Source: an uncultured Carboxylicivirga sp. (lineage in GTDB: Bacteria; Bacteroidota; Bacteroidia; Bacteroidales; Marinilabiliaceae). From it: a stretch of DNA of 64,000 nt. The stretch's first letter is position 1, and each line of letters opens with the position of its first letter. The position numbers and the translations under genes were made by a program. Where the stretch lies: NCBI RefSeq assembly GCF_963674565.1, contig NZ_OY771430.1, forward strand, positions 2,418,001-2,482,000, in the 5' to 3' direction. The notes under the pieces were generated by a model. It saw only the letters and a list, made by a program, of their open reading frames with translations, did no database searches and was not told the origin of the DNA. Positions 18,153 through 27,991 of this stretch are shown here, one piece after another.

Positions 18153-20438
18153 TTACAATTCAATTATCTCATTATCCTTTGTTTGTGCATCAACCACTGT
18201 AATCGAAGCCATATCCACAATTTCCCGAACTGAACTCTGCATCTGTAATACATGTATTGGTTTACGTATGCCCAAAAGTACAGGTCCAATGATTTCTACC
18301 TGTCCCAATTGTTGCATCATTTTATAGGCAATATTACCGGCACTCAGACTTGGAAAAATTACTGTATTTACTTCTCTGCTACCCAATTTGGTAAAAGGAA
18401 ACTTCTTCATCCTTAACTCAGCATTAAATGCATAATTGGCCTGCATTTCTCCATCGACCAATAAGCCCGGATAATTCTCATGAAGATACTGAACCGCTTT
18501 TCGAACTCTCAATGGACTTCCCTGACGTGTCGATCCGAAATTAGAGTATGAAACCAACGCCACAACCGGTTCGATATTAAATTTCTTTACCTCATTTACT
18601 GTTAGTAAAGTAGTATCGGCCAATGTTCGTGATGACGGCTGATAGTTAACCGTTGTATCAGCAAAGAAGTAAGGCCCTTTCTTGGTCATCACAATGTACA
18701 TACCCGCAATGTGATTCAAGGTATTATTGGAACCTACAATTTGAAGTGCAGGACGTATGGTATCGGCATATTTACTTGCAAAACCTCCCAGAAAACCATC
18801 CGCTTCGCCAGCTTCCACCATCATAACACCAAAGTAATTACGATCATTCATCAAACGACAGGCATCTTCCTTGTTTAATCCTTTACGCATCCGCTTTTCA
18901 AAGAGCATTTGCGCATATTTTTCTTTTCTTTCCTTCTGCTCCTGTTCTTTAGTGTCGATGATCTGTAAACCTTCAACACTTATTTTATTTTCCTCAGCCA
19001 ATTGAAGAATGGTATTCCTGTCACCTAACAGCACCGGCTGAGCAATTCCTTCATTACGAACAATATCAATTGCTTTTAACACTTTAAAATGATCAGCATC
19101 GGCAAAAACAATTTTCTTCGGATCAGACTTTGCTTTATAGGTTACATCGCGTACCAGCTTATTGAATAAGCCCATACGTTTCATTAATTCAATCCGATAA
19201 ACTTCCCAATCATCTATGTTCTTGCGTGCAACACCTGTTTCAATAGCTGATTTGGCTACTGCAGGAGCAACAACAGTGATCAAACGTGGATCGACTGGTT
19301 TGGGAATAATATAATCACGACCAAAGATCAGATTCTGACTTTTATAGGCAGCATTAACCTTTTCAGGAACATCCTGTTTTGCCAGATCAGCCAATGCATA
19401 AACGGCAGCTTTTTTCATTTCTTCATTAATGGCTTTAGCCCTCACATCTAAAGCGCCTCTGAAAATAAACGGGAAACCTAAAACATTATTGATCTGGTTA
19501 GGATAATCGGATCGTCCTGTTGCAATTATAACATCTTCACGCGCAGCCTTTGCTTCTTCGTAGCTTATTTCCGGAACAGGATTAGCCAAAGCAAATACAA
19601 TAGGATTATCGTTCATCGACTGAACCATCTCCTTTGTAAGGACATTACCTTTTGAGAGACCTAAAAATACATCAGCATCTTTAACCACATCCTCCAGATG
19701 AACCAAATCACTATCCTGAGCAAATTCAACTTTGTATTTATTTAAATCGTCACGACTTTTAGTCAGGAGACCTTTACTATCAAGCATGTACACATTTTTG
19801 GGTAAAACACCCAGTGAAATGTACAACCTGGTACACATGATGGCAGATGCTCCGGCTCCATTAACCACAACCTTTATGGTTGATATATCCTTATCAACCA
19901 GTTCAAGCGCATTAATCAAACCAGCTGCTGAAATAATAGCTGTTCCATGCTGATCATCATGAAAGACCGGAATATCCAATTCCTGCTGCAGGCGTTTTTC
20001 TATTTCGAAACATTCAGGAGCCTTAATATCTTCAAGATTGATTCCTCCAAAAGTGGGTGATATAGCTTTCACAACTTTCACAAATTCATCCACATTGGTT
20101 TCGTCGACTTCTATATCGAAAACATCAACATCGGCAAAAACCTTAAAAAGCAATCCTTTTCCTTCCATAACCGGCTTACCGGCTGCTGCTCCAATATTTC
20201 CCAGACCAAGTACTGCTGTTCCATTTGAAACCACTGCAACCAGATTGCCCTTAGAAGTATAACGATAAATGTCATCAGGATTCTTTTCAATTTCAAGACA
20301 CGGCTCTGCTACTCCGGGAGAATAAGCAAGTGACAAATCATGTTGGGTACTGTAAGGTTTGGTTGGTACTACTTCGATTTTTCCAGGCTTGCCGTTTTCG
20401 TGGTAATCAAGGGCATCCTGCTTTGTAAATGAAGCCAT
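18153..20438 (-). CDS. maeB: NADP-dependent malic enzyme with phosphotransacetylase-like C-terminal domain
   Basis: This 761-residue cytosolic protein decarboxylates malate to pyruvate with NADP reduction. Residues ~1-420 are the malic enzyme part (YSTQHDLSLAYSPGVAEPC, the catalytic/metal region GINLEDIKAPECFEIE, DDQHGTA, the Rossmann VVNGAGASA, ATGRSDYPNQ). Residues ~430-755 are the phosphate acetyltransferase-like domain (KIVFADADH, GGFASKYADTIRPALQIVG). This fused architecture and length are those of MaeB, where the second domain senses acetyl-CoA instead of acting as a transferase. It is a single-gene unit, convergent with the CotH-like gene. Confidence 0.96.
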   Translation of the reverse strand: MASFTKQDALDYHENGKPGKIEVVPTKPYSTQHDLSLAYSPGVAEPCLEIEKNPDDIYRYTSKGNLVAVVSNGTAVLGLGNIGAAAGKPVMEGKGLLFKVFADVDVFDIEVDETNVDEFVKVVKAISPTFGGINLEDIKAPECFEIEKRLQQELDIPVFHDDQHGTAIISAAGLINALELVDKDISTIKVVVNGAGASAIMCTRLYISLGVLPKNVYMLDSKGLLTKSRDDLNKYKVEFAQDSDLVHLEDVVKDADVFLGLSKGNVLTKEMVQSMNDNPIVFALANPVPEISYEEAKAAREDVIIATGRSDYPNQINNVLGFPFIFRGALDVRAKAINEEMKKAAVYALADLAKQDVPEKVNAAYKSQNLIFGRDYIIPKPVDPRLITVVAPAVAKSAIETGVARKNIDDWEVYRIELMKRMGLFNKLVRDVTYKAKSDPKKIVFADADHFKVLKAIDIVRNEGIAQPVLLGDRNTILQLAEENKISVEGLQIIDTKEQEQKERKEKYAQMLFEKRMRKGLNKEDACRLMNDRNYFGVMMVEAGEADGFLGGFASKYADTIRPALQIVGSNNTLNHIAGMYIVMTKKGPYFFADTTVNYQPSSRTLADTTLLTVNEVKKFNIEPVVALVSYSNFGSTRQGSPLRVRKAVQYLHENYPGLLVDGEMQANYAFNAELRMKKFPFTKLGSREVNTVIFPSLSAGNIAYKMMQQLGQVEIIGPVLLGIRKPIHVLQMQSSVREIVDMASITVVDAQTKDNEIIEL

Positions 20439-20555
20439 AACAGGTGAATTTTAGTTATTGGGTAAATAAACATACAAGTTATACATTAATAACTCACCAA
20501 TCTATAACATATATCAATTACCATTGTTTTGCTAACTTTTTACTATCATAAAAAA

Positions 20556-20591
20556 CAAACGGTTGCTCAGAATTAACTGAACAACCGTTTG
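20556..20591 (-). terminator. Rho-independent terminator of the GH26 gene
   Basis: A 10-bp stem (CAAACGGTTG / CAACCGTTTG) with further inner pairing is followed on the minus strand by a T run. It lies 23 bp after the GH26 stop codon. Confidence 0.85.
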
Positions 20592-20613
20592 CCAATTTAA
20601 ATATGTTTATCTC

Positions 20614-21732
20614 TTAGTAAATCTCTGGTAAATCAGATACAAATAAGGTTTCTTCACTATTGTAGAACTCTTTAAAATCAGGAGTACTGGGTTGTCCCGG
20701 AAAAGTAAAATAATACTGAGCTGCTTCAAGGTTAATCCAAATTAATGCCCATCGTATTCCGGACCCTTTAGTAAATTCTAAAAGTGAATTGGTCCACCAT
20801 TGAGCAGGTTTTTCATTTAAATAACCTGTTTCGGTTAAGGCATAAGGTTTGTTCTTCTCCAAAGCTACTGACTTCAGAATTTCAAGATTTCGGGGTAATA
20901 CTTCGGCATAATTAATGCCATAATGTGGAAAATCATAAACATCAACCCCCATTATATCAACCCATTCATTGCCGGGATATTTGGCCAGGTATTCTTCTTT
21001 TGAACCTACAATATTAGGTGAATATGCATACAGCACATTGTGCACACTCATAGTATCGCGTAGATAACTTACTGTATATTTCCACAACTGGGTATATTCA
21101 TCTACCGAGCACAATCCATCACCCCACCAAAACCAACTTCCATTATGCTCATGAAAAGGCCTGAAAATAACAGGAACACTTTGTCCTTTTGAATCTTTTA
21201 AATCAGAAAAGAAGTTACCAATAGACGAAATCCATCCATTGAATTTATCATTTAAAGCCCCGCCAGGTAATAACTGATTTACAACAACAGTGGTATCCCA
21301 GGTTGAGCCACCAGTTAAAGGATGTGTTGGATGCCAGCTAATTGTATTGATGCCACCCATTTCATGAGCTTTCACAATAAATTTCTTCATTGATTCGAAG
21401 TTCACCGTATCAATATTTACAGGCGATCCTGTTTCGATATGTCCCAGATCCCAACCGAATACAGCCGGAAAATCACCGCATATTTTATAAACATCCGAGG
21501 TATATACTTCACCATCATGTTTCCAACCGATACCATATGCAAAAGTATCTTCATGCCCTAACATGATACCCAAAGTATCACTCTGCATTAAAAACTGATA
21601 CAATTTGATTACGTTTTCGTCAGCATTTTGATCTACTACTTTTACTGTTTGTTGGCATGGGACACTGCATGCCGAGAGCATCGTAACAAAAAGAATTGAT
21701 AAACAAATGTTTGTATAATGTCTGAATTTCAT
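20614..21732 (-). CDS. GH26 beta-mannanase, lipoprotein
   Basis: This 372-residue endo-beta-1,4-mannanase is anchored by a lipoprotein signal (TMLSAC, C22). The single GH26 domain shows the clan-A acid/base E195 in FRPFHEHNGSWFWWG and the nucleophile E301 in YALTETGY, plus the conserved SWHPTHP. Length and motifs are complete. It stands alone with its own terminator and is not linked to a mannan cluster here. It may broaden hemicellulose attack next to the xylan locus. GH26 also includes some lichenases and xylanases, but the HEHNG/TETG pattern best fits mannanase. Confidence 0.93.
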   Translation of the reverse strand: MKFRHYTNICLSILFVTMLSACSVPCQQTVKVVDQNADENVIKLYQFLMQSDTLGIMLGHEDTFAYGIGWKHDGEVYTSDVYKICGDFPAVFGWDLGHIETGSPVNIDTVNFESMKKFIVKAHEMGGINTISWHPTHPLTGGSTWDTTVVVNQLLPGGALNDKFNGWISSIGNFFSDLKDSKGQSVPVIFRPFHEHNGSWFWWGDGLCSVDEYTQLWKYTVSYLRDTMSVHNVLYAYSPNIVGSKEEYLAKYPGNEWVDIMGVDVYDFPHYGINYAEVLPRNLEILKSVALEKNKPYALTETGYLNEKPAQWWTNSLLEFTKGSGIRWALIWINLEAAQYYFTFPGQPSTPDFKEFYNSEETLFVSDLPEIY

Positions 21733-21879
21733 AACTGTTAAATAATACTAATTTATTTGTCCTAATATACCTAATTAGACTTTGTATTATTACAGATGGC
21801 TATAATAGTATTATACTTTAATAAGATTGTATCAATTGCATCCGTCTGGAACAAAAGTTCATTAAGTCGAACAATTATT

Positions 21880-21887
21880 TACATTTG
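21880..21887 (+). promoter_or_regulatory. Candidate -7 promoter element (TACATTTG)
   Basis: An exact match to the Bacteroidota TAnnTTTG consensus lies 29 bp before the start codon at 21916. No good TTTG -33 element is visible at the usual distance. Confidence 0.4.
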
Positions 21888-21915
21888 AGGTTTGAATATT
21901 AATTGAAACAATTAT

Positions 21916-22674
21916 ATGGATATACTTACACATGGTTTAACCGGAATGGCATTATCAACTGCAGTTGCAGCACAGACCTCATCAAGTTGGAAAGGTAAGC
22001 TTTGGATAGGTATTGCAGGTGGATTTGGAGGTATTCTGCCCGATGTGGATGTTATATCAAAATGGGGTGGTTTTGATACTACCTTTGGTAAGTGGTTTAA
22101 CCTTCAACAAAGTGGTCATGAAATATTCTGGGATACTCATTGGTATTCGCATCATGTTTTTACCCATTCGGTTGTTGGCTCATTATTTTTTATTTTAATA
22201 GGTAGCCTCATTTACATGGCTTATGCTAAAGCATTTGGAATAACGAGTCTAAATCGATTAGTTTGGTATTCAATAGCCTTTTTTATGGGTTATATGGGAC
22301 ACCTCACAGAAGATATGATAACACCCGGAGGATCATGGGATGGAATAGCTTTCTTTTGGCCATCAGCCCATTTTACTGGTGGCTGGGGTAAAGTTTGGTG
22401 GTGGAATAATTACGATTTATTTCTGATTGTTGTGGCTGCGCTTACTATCAATACAGGTCTTATTATTACCCGATATAAAACCGCTTTATTAACAAAAATC
22501 ACCATACTGGCAGCCATATTGCTCTTTACTATTCAGATTGAAAGACGCAATCACAATTTCAACCTCAGTGAAAACAAGGAAGAACTTTCTAAAGAATTAC
22601 AAAAACAATATTTGGGTGAAACCATTTTCAAAATAATGCAAAAGGCAGATGATATTATTCCGGTAGCTTTCTAG
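21916..22674 (+). CDS. YdjM-like inner-membrane metal-dependent hydrolase family protein
   Basis: This 252-residue integral membrane protein belongs to the YdjM/DUF457 family (named for a LexA-regulated E. coli membrane protein). Conserved histidines and acids occur at the N-terminus (DILTHGLTGMAL), in GGILPDVDVI, HHVFTHSVVGSL and GHLTEDMITPGGSWDGIAFFWP. This is the usual pattern of a putative membrane metal site. About four hydrophobic segments are visible, followed by a soluble C-terminal tail. It is monocistronic. The biochemical function is not known for the family; a LexA box could not be identified upstream. Confidence 0.82.
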   Translation: MDILTHGLTGMALSTAVAAQTSSSWKGKLWIGIAGGFGGILPDVDVISKWGGFDTTFGKWFNLQQSGHEIFWDTHWYSHHVFTHSVVGSLFFILIGSLIYMAYAKAFGITSLNRLVWYSIAFFMGYMGHLTEDMITPGGSWDGIAFFWPSAHFTGGWGKVWWWNNYDLFLIVVAALTINTGLIITRYKTALLTKITILAAILLFTIQIERRNHNFNLSENKEELSKELQKQYLGETIFKIMQKADDIIPVAF

Positions 22675-22741
22675 CGGCATATAGCTGTTAATTTAAAGAA
22701 AGCAGCATGATTATTAATTTCTAAGTAACTACATTCCATTA

Positions 22742-23500
22742 CTATTCAACAGTATAATCGCTTCCAATATTAAAAACCCGCTTTATTCCATCAAAATTAT
22801 TCATCCAAATCAATTCCCCTTCCCAGATAAAAGAACCCGACTTATCTGTTTTAATATTTAATACACTCTCGCCATTGTTATTAATTTCAATGGTGTGACC
22901 TTTAACCTTAGTAATTGAAGGAGCCAATGTATCGACAGCAGCCATTAATATACGGGCTCTATAACCTTCACCTCTTTTCAATACTTTGCTATTTTCAATC
23001 ACAACAGGATAAATTTTATTAAAACTAAAATTACCCCTTGTTGGATCTTCCAATAAATTTCTAAGACAATAATTCTGAGAACGCACGATACTTAATTGTA
23101 AGTGATGATTCACGTTAACATCAAGTATTTTTGATTCTTCAATTAATTCATGACAAAACTGCTTTTGATTATTTAGATAAGTATGTGAATTATCAAATGG
23201 AAAAATAATGGAACTAAGCCAATCAAAATAATAATTCAGCGAGTCTGTTCCTGTTGATGAATAATCTGTTTGATTTAACTTATTTAAAATATCATCGGTG
23301 AATTCTGATAGTTTACTCGCATATAACCGATACTCTTTATACCTAACAGGATTTATAAATTCTTTTTTTTCAAACTCAACTATTAGATCGTCTCTTTCAC
23401 TTAATTCCAAGTCAATCTGCTTTTGAATATATGGATCTGATTCCGGCAGGGTTTGACATGCTGAAATAAATATCAAAAATAATGGTAAAAATCTTCTCAT
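22742..23500 (-). CDS. Hypothetical lipoprotein, last gene of an envelope operon
   Basis: This is a 252-residue protein with a clear lipoprotein signal (MRRFLPLFLIFISAC, C15). I place the start at 23500 rather than the upstream in-frame ATG at 23674, because the longer form would overlap the preceding gene by 140 bp and bury the signal peptide. No domain is recognised. The body is hydrophilic and probably helical in the first half. The C-terminal part (about 165-250, GYRARILMAAVD... to the YTVE end) looks like a small beta-sandwich of the kind found in GldM-like or carrier proteins, but this is a weak impression. It is 31 bp after the GIDE-like gene. Confidence 0.75.
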   Translation of the reverse strand: MRRFLPLFLIFISACQTLPESDPYIQKQIDLELSERDDLIVEFEKKEFINPVRYKEYRLYASKLSEFTDDILNKLNQTDYSSTGTDSLNYYFDWLSSIIFPFDNSHTYLNNQKQFCHELIEESKILDVNVNHHLQLSIVRSQNYCLRNLLEDPTRGNFSFNKIYPVVIENSKVLKRGEGYRARILMAAVDTLAPSITKVKGHTIEINNNGESVLNIKTDKSGSFIWEGELIWMNNFDGIKRVFNIGSDYTVE

Positions 23501-23531
23501 TCGTAAACTTATAATCCTGAAATCAAAATAA

Positions 23532-24218
23532 TTAATTATAAGATCCTTCTCCCAGGGTAGAAGGATCATCGCTAAGATAAACGGTGTCATCATCGGGAGA
23601 CGATAAAACCAGAACTCTACCATAATAATCGGGTAAGCCCAACTGTTCAGCCTGTTTCCAGTTCCCTTTTCCATAAACAGCTACTTCTTCCCCTTTTTCA
23701 AGTACCCCTTCTTTATATCTGATGGTTTTATTCATTCCCAACATATTCTCACTTTCCAAACCATGTTGGTTCAGATAACGTTCCAACACATCTGTTGCAT
23801 CGTTTAAAAAGCCTGAACGATAACTTTTATCTTTAACAATGTAGCTTCTCAATTCACGGTCATCAACCATCGCATGTGCATTCCCATCACGAATGAGATA
23901 TTTGCAATGCTTTGTTTCATTAATTATAGTATGCCAATTTGAGTTTTTACCGGATGATGTTTGCTGTTCAACTATAATATGATAACAGGCACAAGGGCGA
24001 CCTGACAATGGGGCTATTAATGGCTCATCTACCAATTCAACTTTACCAACCACCTTAGCGACATCGCCGGCATAAAAAGAAGATACACGCTTAACAGGAG
24101 CCTTTTTGAGTTTTCGCTTTACTCGGGCATTATTGTTAAAATAAGCAATCAGAAAGATAATTAAACCAACAACTGCAATAATGATGATAAAAACCGGATC
24201 AATAGAAAAGGAAGTCAT
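23532..24218 (-). CDS. Membrane-anchored GIDE-like domain protein
   Basis: This is a 228-residue protein with one N-terminal membrane helix (VFIIIIAVVGLIIFLIAYF) and a soluble domain resembling the GIDE region of mitochondrial MUL1/MULAN proteins. Typical parts are a GDVAKVVGKVE strand, then LIAPLSGRPCACYHI, RYKEGVLEKGEEVAVYG and a final VYLSDDP. Bacterial members often carry the name E3 ubiquitin ligase, but no RING finger is present here, so that name should not be used. The real function is unknown. It lies 3 bp downstream of an outer-membrane barrel gene in a four-gene operon of envelope proteins. Confidence 0.8.
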   Translation of the reverse strand: MTSFSIDPVFIIIIAVVGLIIFLIAYFNNNARVKRKLKKAPVKRVSSFYAGDVAKVVGKVELVDEPLIAPLSGRPCACYHIIVEQQTSSGKNSNWHTIINETKHCKYLIRDGNAHAMVDDRELRSYIVKDKSYRSGFLNDATDVLERYLNQHGLESENMLGMNKTIRYKEGVLEKGEEVAVYGKGNWKQAEQLGLPDYYGRVLVLSSPDDDTVYLSDDPSTLGEGSYN

Positions 24219-24221
24219 ATT

Positions 24222-24827
24222 TTAAAAGTTATAAGTAACACCAATTCGAGTACCTGATTCCGCTACATGTTGTTGATACCTTTCGGTACCTATTAATGCA
24301 CGAAGTTTAAAGTAAGGATTGACAAAAATAGCGGCGCCACATTTAAAATCATACTGCGCTCCAATTCCTATTACCCCTCCTAAACCATTCTGACTGTCAA
24401 CCGACATTGTAGCGTTGGTATCAAAACTGATTAATGCTCCTCCGTTAATGAACAAATACTTTAAAAAGCGCAGTTTCAAAAGCACCGGAATTTCAATCAG
24501 TCCAAAATCCTCATTATAGGGTTTTATTTCATTTTGCGGATCGTAAGCAGGTGTAATTAAAATACTTTGTTGCGAGTATTCCAGTCCTGTTTCCAATTCA
24601 AGCCAAGAATTCAATGGCTTACTAAATATCAACCCGATGTTATAGAAACTATCACCGTCATAACTGGCAGCTCCTATCAATTCATTAAACCGAAACACAT
24701 CATTACTCCCAAACGATGAATAAGACAAACCAAGTTTATATTTGGTCACCTCAGAATCGGATGATTGAGCATGCAAATAAGTATTTACTGAATACAGCAA
24801 TACAAATAGTACAATTTTTTTTGTCAT
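24222..24827 (-). CDS. Outer-membrane beta-barrel protein (PorT/OmpW-like small barrel)
   Basis: This is a 201-residue secreted protein with signal peptide (VLLYSVNTYLHAQ), alternating amphipathic strands (KYKLGLSYSSFG, SWLELETGLEYSQQSI, IPVLLKLRFLKYLFINGGALIS, GIGAQYDFKCGAAIFVNPYFKLRALIG) and a terminal aromatic strand ending in TYNF, the normal signature for outer-membrane insertion. About eight strands are likely. The ligand is unknown. It is the second gene of the operon running from 25532 to 22742. Confidence 0.82.
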   Translation of the reverse strand: MTKKIVLFVLLYSVNTYLHAQSSDSEVTKYKLGLSYSSFGSNDVFRFNELIGAASYDGDSFYNIGLIFSKPLNSWLELETGLEYSQQSILITPAYDPQNEIKPYNEDFGLIEIPVLLKLRFLKYLFINGGALISFDTNATMSVDSQNGLGGVIGIGAQYDFKCGAAIFVNPYFKLRALIGTERYQQHVAESGTRIGVTYNF

Positions 24828-24863
24828 AAATAAGGATTTAGGATAGGTTTTTACTTCTGATAT

Positions 24864-25532
24864 CTATAGTTTACGCTTTAGTGGATAGCTGGTATGAAAA
24901 CTTCTGAAACTATTTATCTGAGTCAATATCTGACTGTTTGTTTTTTCAAATAAAGTAAGATATAACCTCCAATGCGCAGGATCCTTTAAAATAACCGGAT
25001 AAGCTGTATCAATGCCGGTGTTAACCGTCTTATCCTCTACCCAAACATTTCCGGAATAATGCCCCTTAAAAAATGCCTGATACGACAAGTTGATAAATTC
25101 AAATACAATCTTCTCATCAATAATAGTAATGATACCTGTATAAAAACCTGTATAGTTGTCGATTAATTCGAAGCTATTATCGAAAATGATTCGTCCATCC
25201 TCCTTGTTCGCATACATGAATGAAGGATAAAGGCCAAACTTAACGGCCAGAAACTCCATCGACTGGTTGAACAAATGATCTTTATTGACACCAGGGAAAT
25301 CACTTACATAGGTATAATGAACCACACTATCTTCATCTAACGGCAGTTCGGGATACTCTTTGAAGTCGTCAATAATTTTATTCCATCGCACAGCAAAAGA
25401 AGAATACATCTCCTTTGACAATTCTTTGGACATAAACTTATTGTACAATGCATTTTCTTCCAATTTCGAAGTCTGGCCAAACATAGTTGTGGCAACAAAC
25501 ATTAGCAGGATTAATAAAGGAAATTTCTTCAT
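24864..25532 (-). CDS. Hypothetical secreted protein, first gene of the envelope operon
   Basis: This 222-residue protein has a signal peptide (LLMFVATTMFGQ) and a mature domain with mixed character. It has a helical stretch up to about residue 60, then beta segments (IIFDNSFELIDNYTGFYTGIITI, IVFEFINLSYQAFF). The layout recalls DUF4468-like exported proteins of Bacteroidota, but I cannot assign a family. It is 36 bp upstream of the barrel gene and probably co-transcribed with it. Confidence 0.7.
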   Translation of the reverse strand: MKKFPLLILLMFVATTMFGQTSKLEENALYNKFMSKELSKEMYSSFAVRWNKIIDDFKEYPELPLDEDSVVHYTYVSDFPGVNKDHLFNQSMEFLAVKFGLYPSFMYANKEDGRIIFDNSFELIDNYTGFYTGIITIIDEKIVFEFINLSYQAFFKGHYSGNVWVEDKTVNTGIDTAYPVILKDPAHWRLYLTLFEKTNSQILTQINSFRSFHTSYPLKRKL

Positions 25533-25931
25533 AATATATTATGCTAGGTTGTATTTTATGTTTATAATTTTAAATATAATTATTTCTTTAACTAATTAAC
25601 CGTCTTGTATTAATCTTTAAACTGAACAAATGGTGATAATCCAATAAATTTCATGATTTAATTTATCTATGAAAGATTATAAATCAAATCATTAACAAAA
25701 CACTCTTTTAGGTCAATTTTGATTAATTTTTGAAGATATGCTCTTATTAATCATTATGCTACAAACCGATTAATTTCAAAACCTATTGATAGACTATTCA
25801 TTTAAATCAACCACTTTTGGATGATCTGTTATTTTTAATATTACATCTAATTAATTAACCATTCTTAACACAAAAATCAGGCCAGAACAATTCGATAACT
25901 TTACAATATATTTTCTTTATACGATAAAACA
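25533..25931. other. Intergenic 399 bp, no gene seen
   Basis: This is very AT-rich DNA between two minus-strand genes. It must hold the promoter of the four-gene envelope operon and the end of the GH43 transcript, but I see no convincing hairpin terminator, promoter consensus or repeat. Confidence 0.6.
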
Positions 25932-27737
25932 CTATTTTACCATAACAGGTTTTGTTGAAACTGAAATACCATTTTCGTTAAATGCCTCTATTGAGAAATA
26001 ATAACCGGTTGCTTTATCCAGCGAAGGTATTTTAAGTTCTGCCTGATCATAAACCAACCATGAGTGATACAACTTATCAGGTGATATCCCCCAACGTACA
26101 TTGTACCCCTGAGCCCCCTTTACAGCATTCCACGACATTACAGCTTCTCTCCTGTCTGCCTCACGGCTGATTGTATAGTTGGATACTTTGGCCGGCTTTT
26201 TACCTTCACCTAATCCAAAAACACGTATCTCCGACATGGCCAGATTCTTACCCGGCACCTCAATGTTTTTATACCGTATATATTTAGCTCTAACAGGTTG
26301 TTTCAGTGTAATATATGCATTGGGCGTATCTTTAAAACTATTGCTTTTATCTACAATGGTTTGCCAATTAGCACCATCCAATGAGGCTTCAATTGTATAA
26401 CGATGACGTAAACCGTCAACACGAGTATAAATACCTGATTCATGATCGTGATAATTGAGTTGCAAAGCATATACATTACCAATTTGATTCATTTCTATCT
26501 CTACCCATTGGTTGGCATCATTGGAGCTGGCTACCCAAAAGGATTTAGGACTCTCATCTGTCAAAACCTTTGATATGAGCTTACCATCCGTAGTATGCTC
26601 TTCTTTCATTTCCTCAATATCGAATTCTCCATCATCAGCAGTACTTTTCTTTATTTGCAAAGCCGAACTTGATACGGTGGTTTTACCTTTGTACGATAAA
26701 AGCATCCAGCCACAATGCTTTCCTGCTTTTGTAGGATGATCCGGTCCAAAGCGTGGGTAATCGCCATAATGTGTGTTGCAATGCATGATACCTTCCGCAT
26801 CAAAATAAGTTGGAAACATACACAAACGACGCTCCCAGTGAGAATTGGATGCCAATGCCATGGTTGCAAAATGCCAGTATTGATTATCAGTAGCTTTTAC
26901 GGTCATTCCATGCCCGGCACCATTGGTGAATCCACCGGGTTTAAAACTCACCGGATTGCCTTCCATGTAGGTAAAGGGTCCTTCTGGTGAATCTCCGATA
27001 TAAGCGCCATCGGCATACACATTAAATTGCGTGCCGGGCGCAGCATACTGAAGATAATACTTGCCATTATGCTTGGTCATTGAAGCACCTTCCATATAAC
27101 CTTCTTTTATGGTAGGATGAAAGTTATTCTCACCGAAGCGTTCCCATCCATGCTCTTCTTCATTAAGATTGATCAGGTCCTTTGGCTCACCAATCTGTAG
27201 CATCCGGTCATCTTTATTAAGTTGTTTTACTTTAATAGGATGAACATTTGATGATCCCCAATACAAATAAGTTTTTTCATCATCATCAATAAAAAGCTCT
27301 GAATCCTGAATATTATTTGAAATGGATGCAACAGAAGACCATTTGCCGGATTTTGGATCATCGGTATAAAGAATGCTTCCGTAACCTGCCGGATCACCGG
27401 CAAAATAAATTACAGAGTCTTTATAATTAAATGCCGTAGGTGCATTGGAACCTTCAAAAAACCATTGTTGCGGACGAATAAAATCCCAGTTAATTAAATC
27501 AGTTGAATGCCAGTAACCAAACGAACGCGTTACAAACATATAGTATTCACCTCTGAACTCAACAACTGCCGGATCAGCTCCCGAGCGATAAGAAATATTC
27601 CAGGCGGAGTTATAAATCATATAAGTGTAATCAATATCAAGCGGATTACAATAGGTTTGAGGTATCGGATCCTGAGCATATACAAGTGAACTAACAAAAA
27701 GTAAGGCTAAACGCAAGGCATTCTTTATCCGGTTCAT
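25932..27737 (-). CDS. Secreted modular GH43 glycosidase with discoidin (F5/8C) and fibronectin III domains
   Basis: This is a 601-residue protein. A signal peptide (LLFVSSLVYAQ) precedes an N-terminal GH43 propeller (~25-350) with the acidic triad D55 (RSGADPAVV), D145 (NNIQDSELF) and E216 (KEGYMEGASM). An F5/8-type C carbohydrate-binding module (~365-510, with SKVLTDESPKSFWVASSN and the closing KNLAMSEIRVFGLG) and a fibronectin III domain (~515-600) follow. The substrate is not predictable; arabinosides, xylosides and galactosides are all known in GH43. It is outside the HTCS operon and no operator copy is visible upstream, so it is probably regulated separately. Confidence 0.88.
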   Translation of the reverse strand: MNRIKNALRLALLFVSSLVYAQDPIPQTYCNPLDIDYTYMIYNSAWNISYRSGADPAVVEFRGEYYMFVTRSFGYWHSTDLINWDFIRPQQWFFEGSNAPTAFNYKDSVIYFAGDPAGYGSILYTDDPKSGKWSSVASISNNIQDSELFIDDDEKTYLYWGSSNVHPIKVKQLNKDDRMLQIGEPKDLINLNEEEHGWERFGENNFHPTIKEGYMEGASMTKHNGKYYLQYAAPGTQFNVYADGAYIGDSPEGPFTYMEGNPVSFKPGGFTNGAGHGMTVKATDNQYWHFATMALASNSHWERRLCMFPTYFDAEGIMHCNTHYGDYPRFGPDHPTKAGKHCGWMLLSYKGKTTVSSSALQIKKSTADDGEFDIEEMKEEHTTDGKLISKVLTDESPKSFWVASSNDANQWVEIEMNQIGNVYALQLNYHDHESGIYTRVDGLRHRYTIEASLDGANWQTIVDKSNSFKDTPNAYITLKQPVRAKYIRYKNIEVPGKNLAMSEIRVFGLGEGKKPAKVSNYTISREADRREAVMSWNAVKGAQGYNVRWGISPDKLYHSWLVYDQAELKIPSLDKATGYYFSIEAFNENGISVSTKPVMVK

Positions 27738-27955
27738 TGCTAATTTGGATTTAATTAAACTTTTAAAATAGATTCAATGAGGCTGTTTTGGTTTTTCATA
27801 TTTGCGATTACCAACTTACATTAAATTCCATAAATAATCCAAAACTTTTTCTTGAAGTTAGTTAATTGACTAGTGATGAATCAGTAATATCAAATCCTTC
27901 ACATGTATTTTAGCCTGGTAATTTTATAAAATATACTACCCCCTTAAATTTTAAG

Positions 27956-27985
27956 TTTGCGCATTAAAAATCTTTTCTACCTTTG
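27956..27985 (+). promoter_or_regulatory. Promoter of the cobalamin uptake operon
   Basis: A TTTG -33 element (27956-27959) and an exact TAnnTTTG -7 element (TACCTTTG, 27978-27985) are separated by 18 bp, close to the Bacteroidota housekeeping consensus. The predicted transcript start falls right at the 5' edge of the riboswitch. Confidence 0.75.
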
Positions 27986-27991
27986 CGACCG

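Noticed and set aside
23501..23674. N-terminal extension of the lipoprotein gene (start at 23674)
   Set aside because: It would overlap the GIDE-like gene by over 100 bp and place the lipoprotein signal in the middle of the protein.
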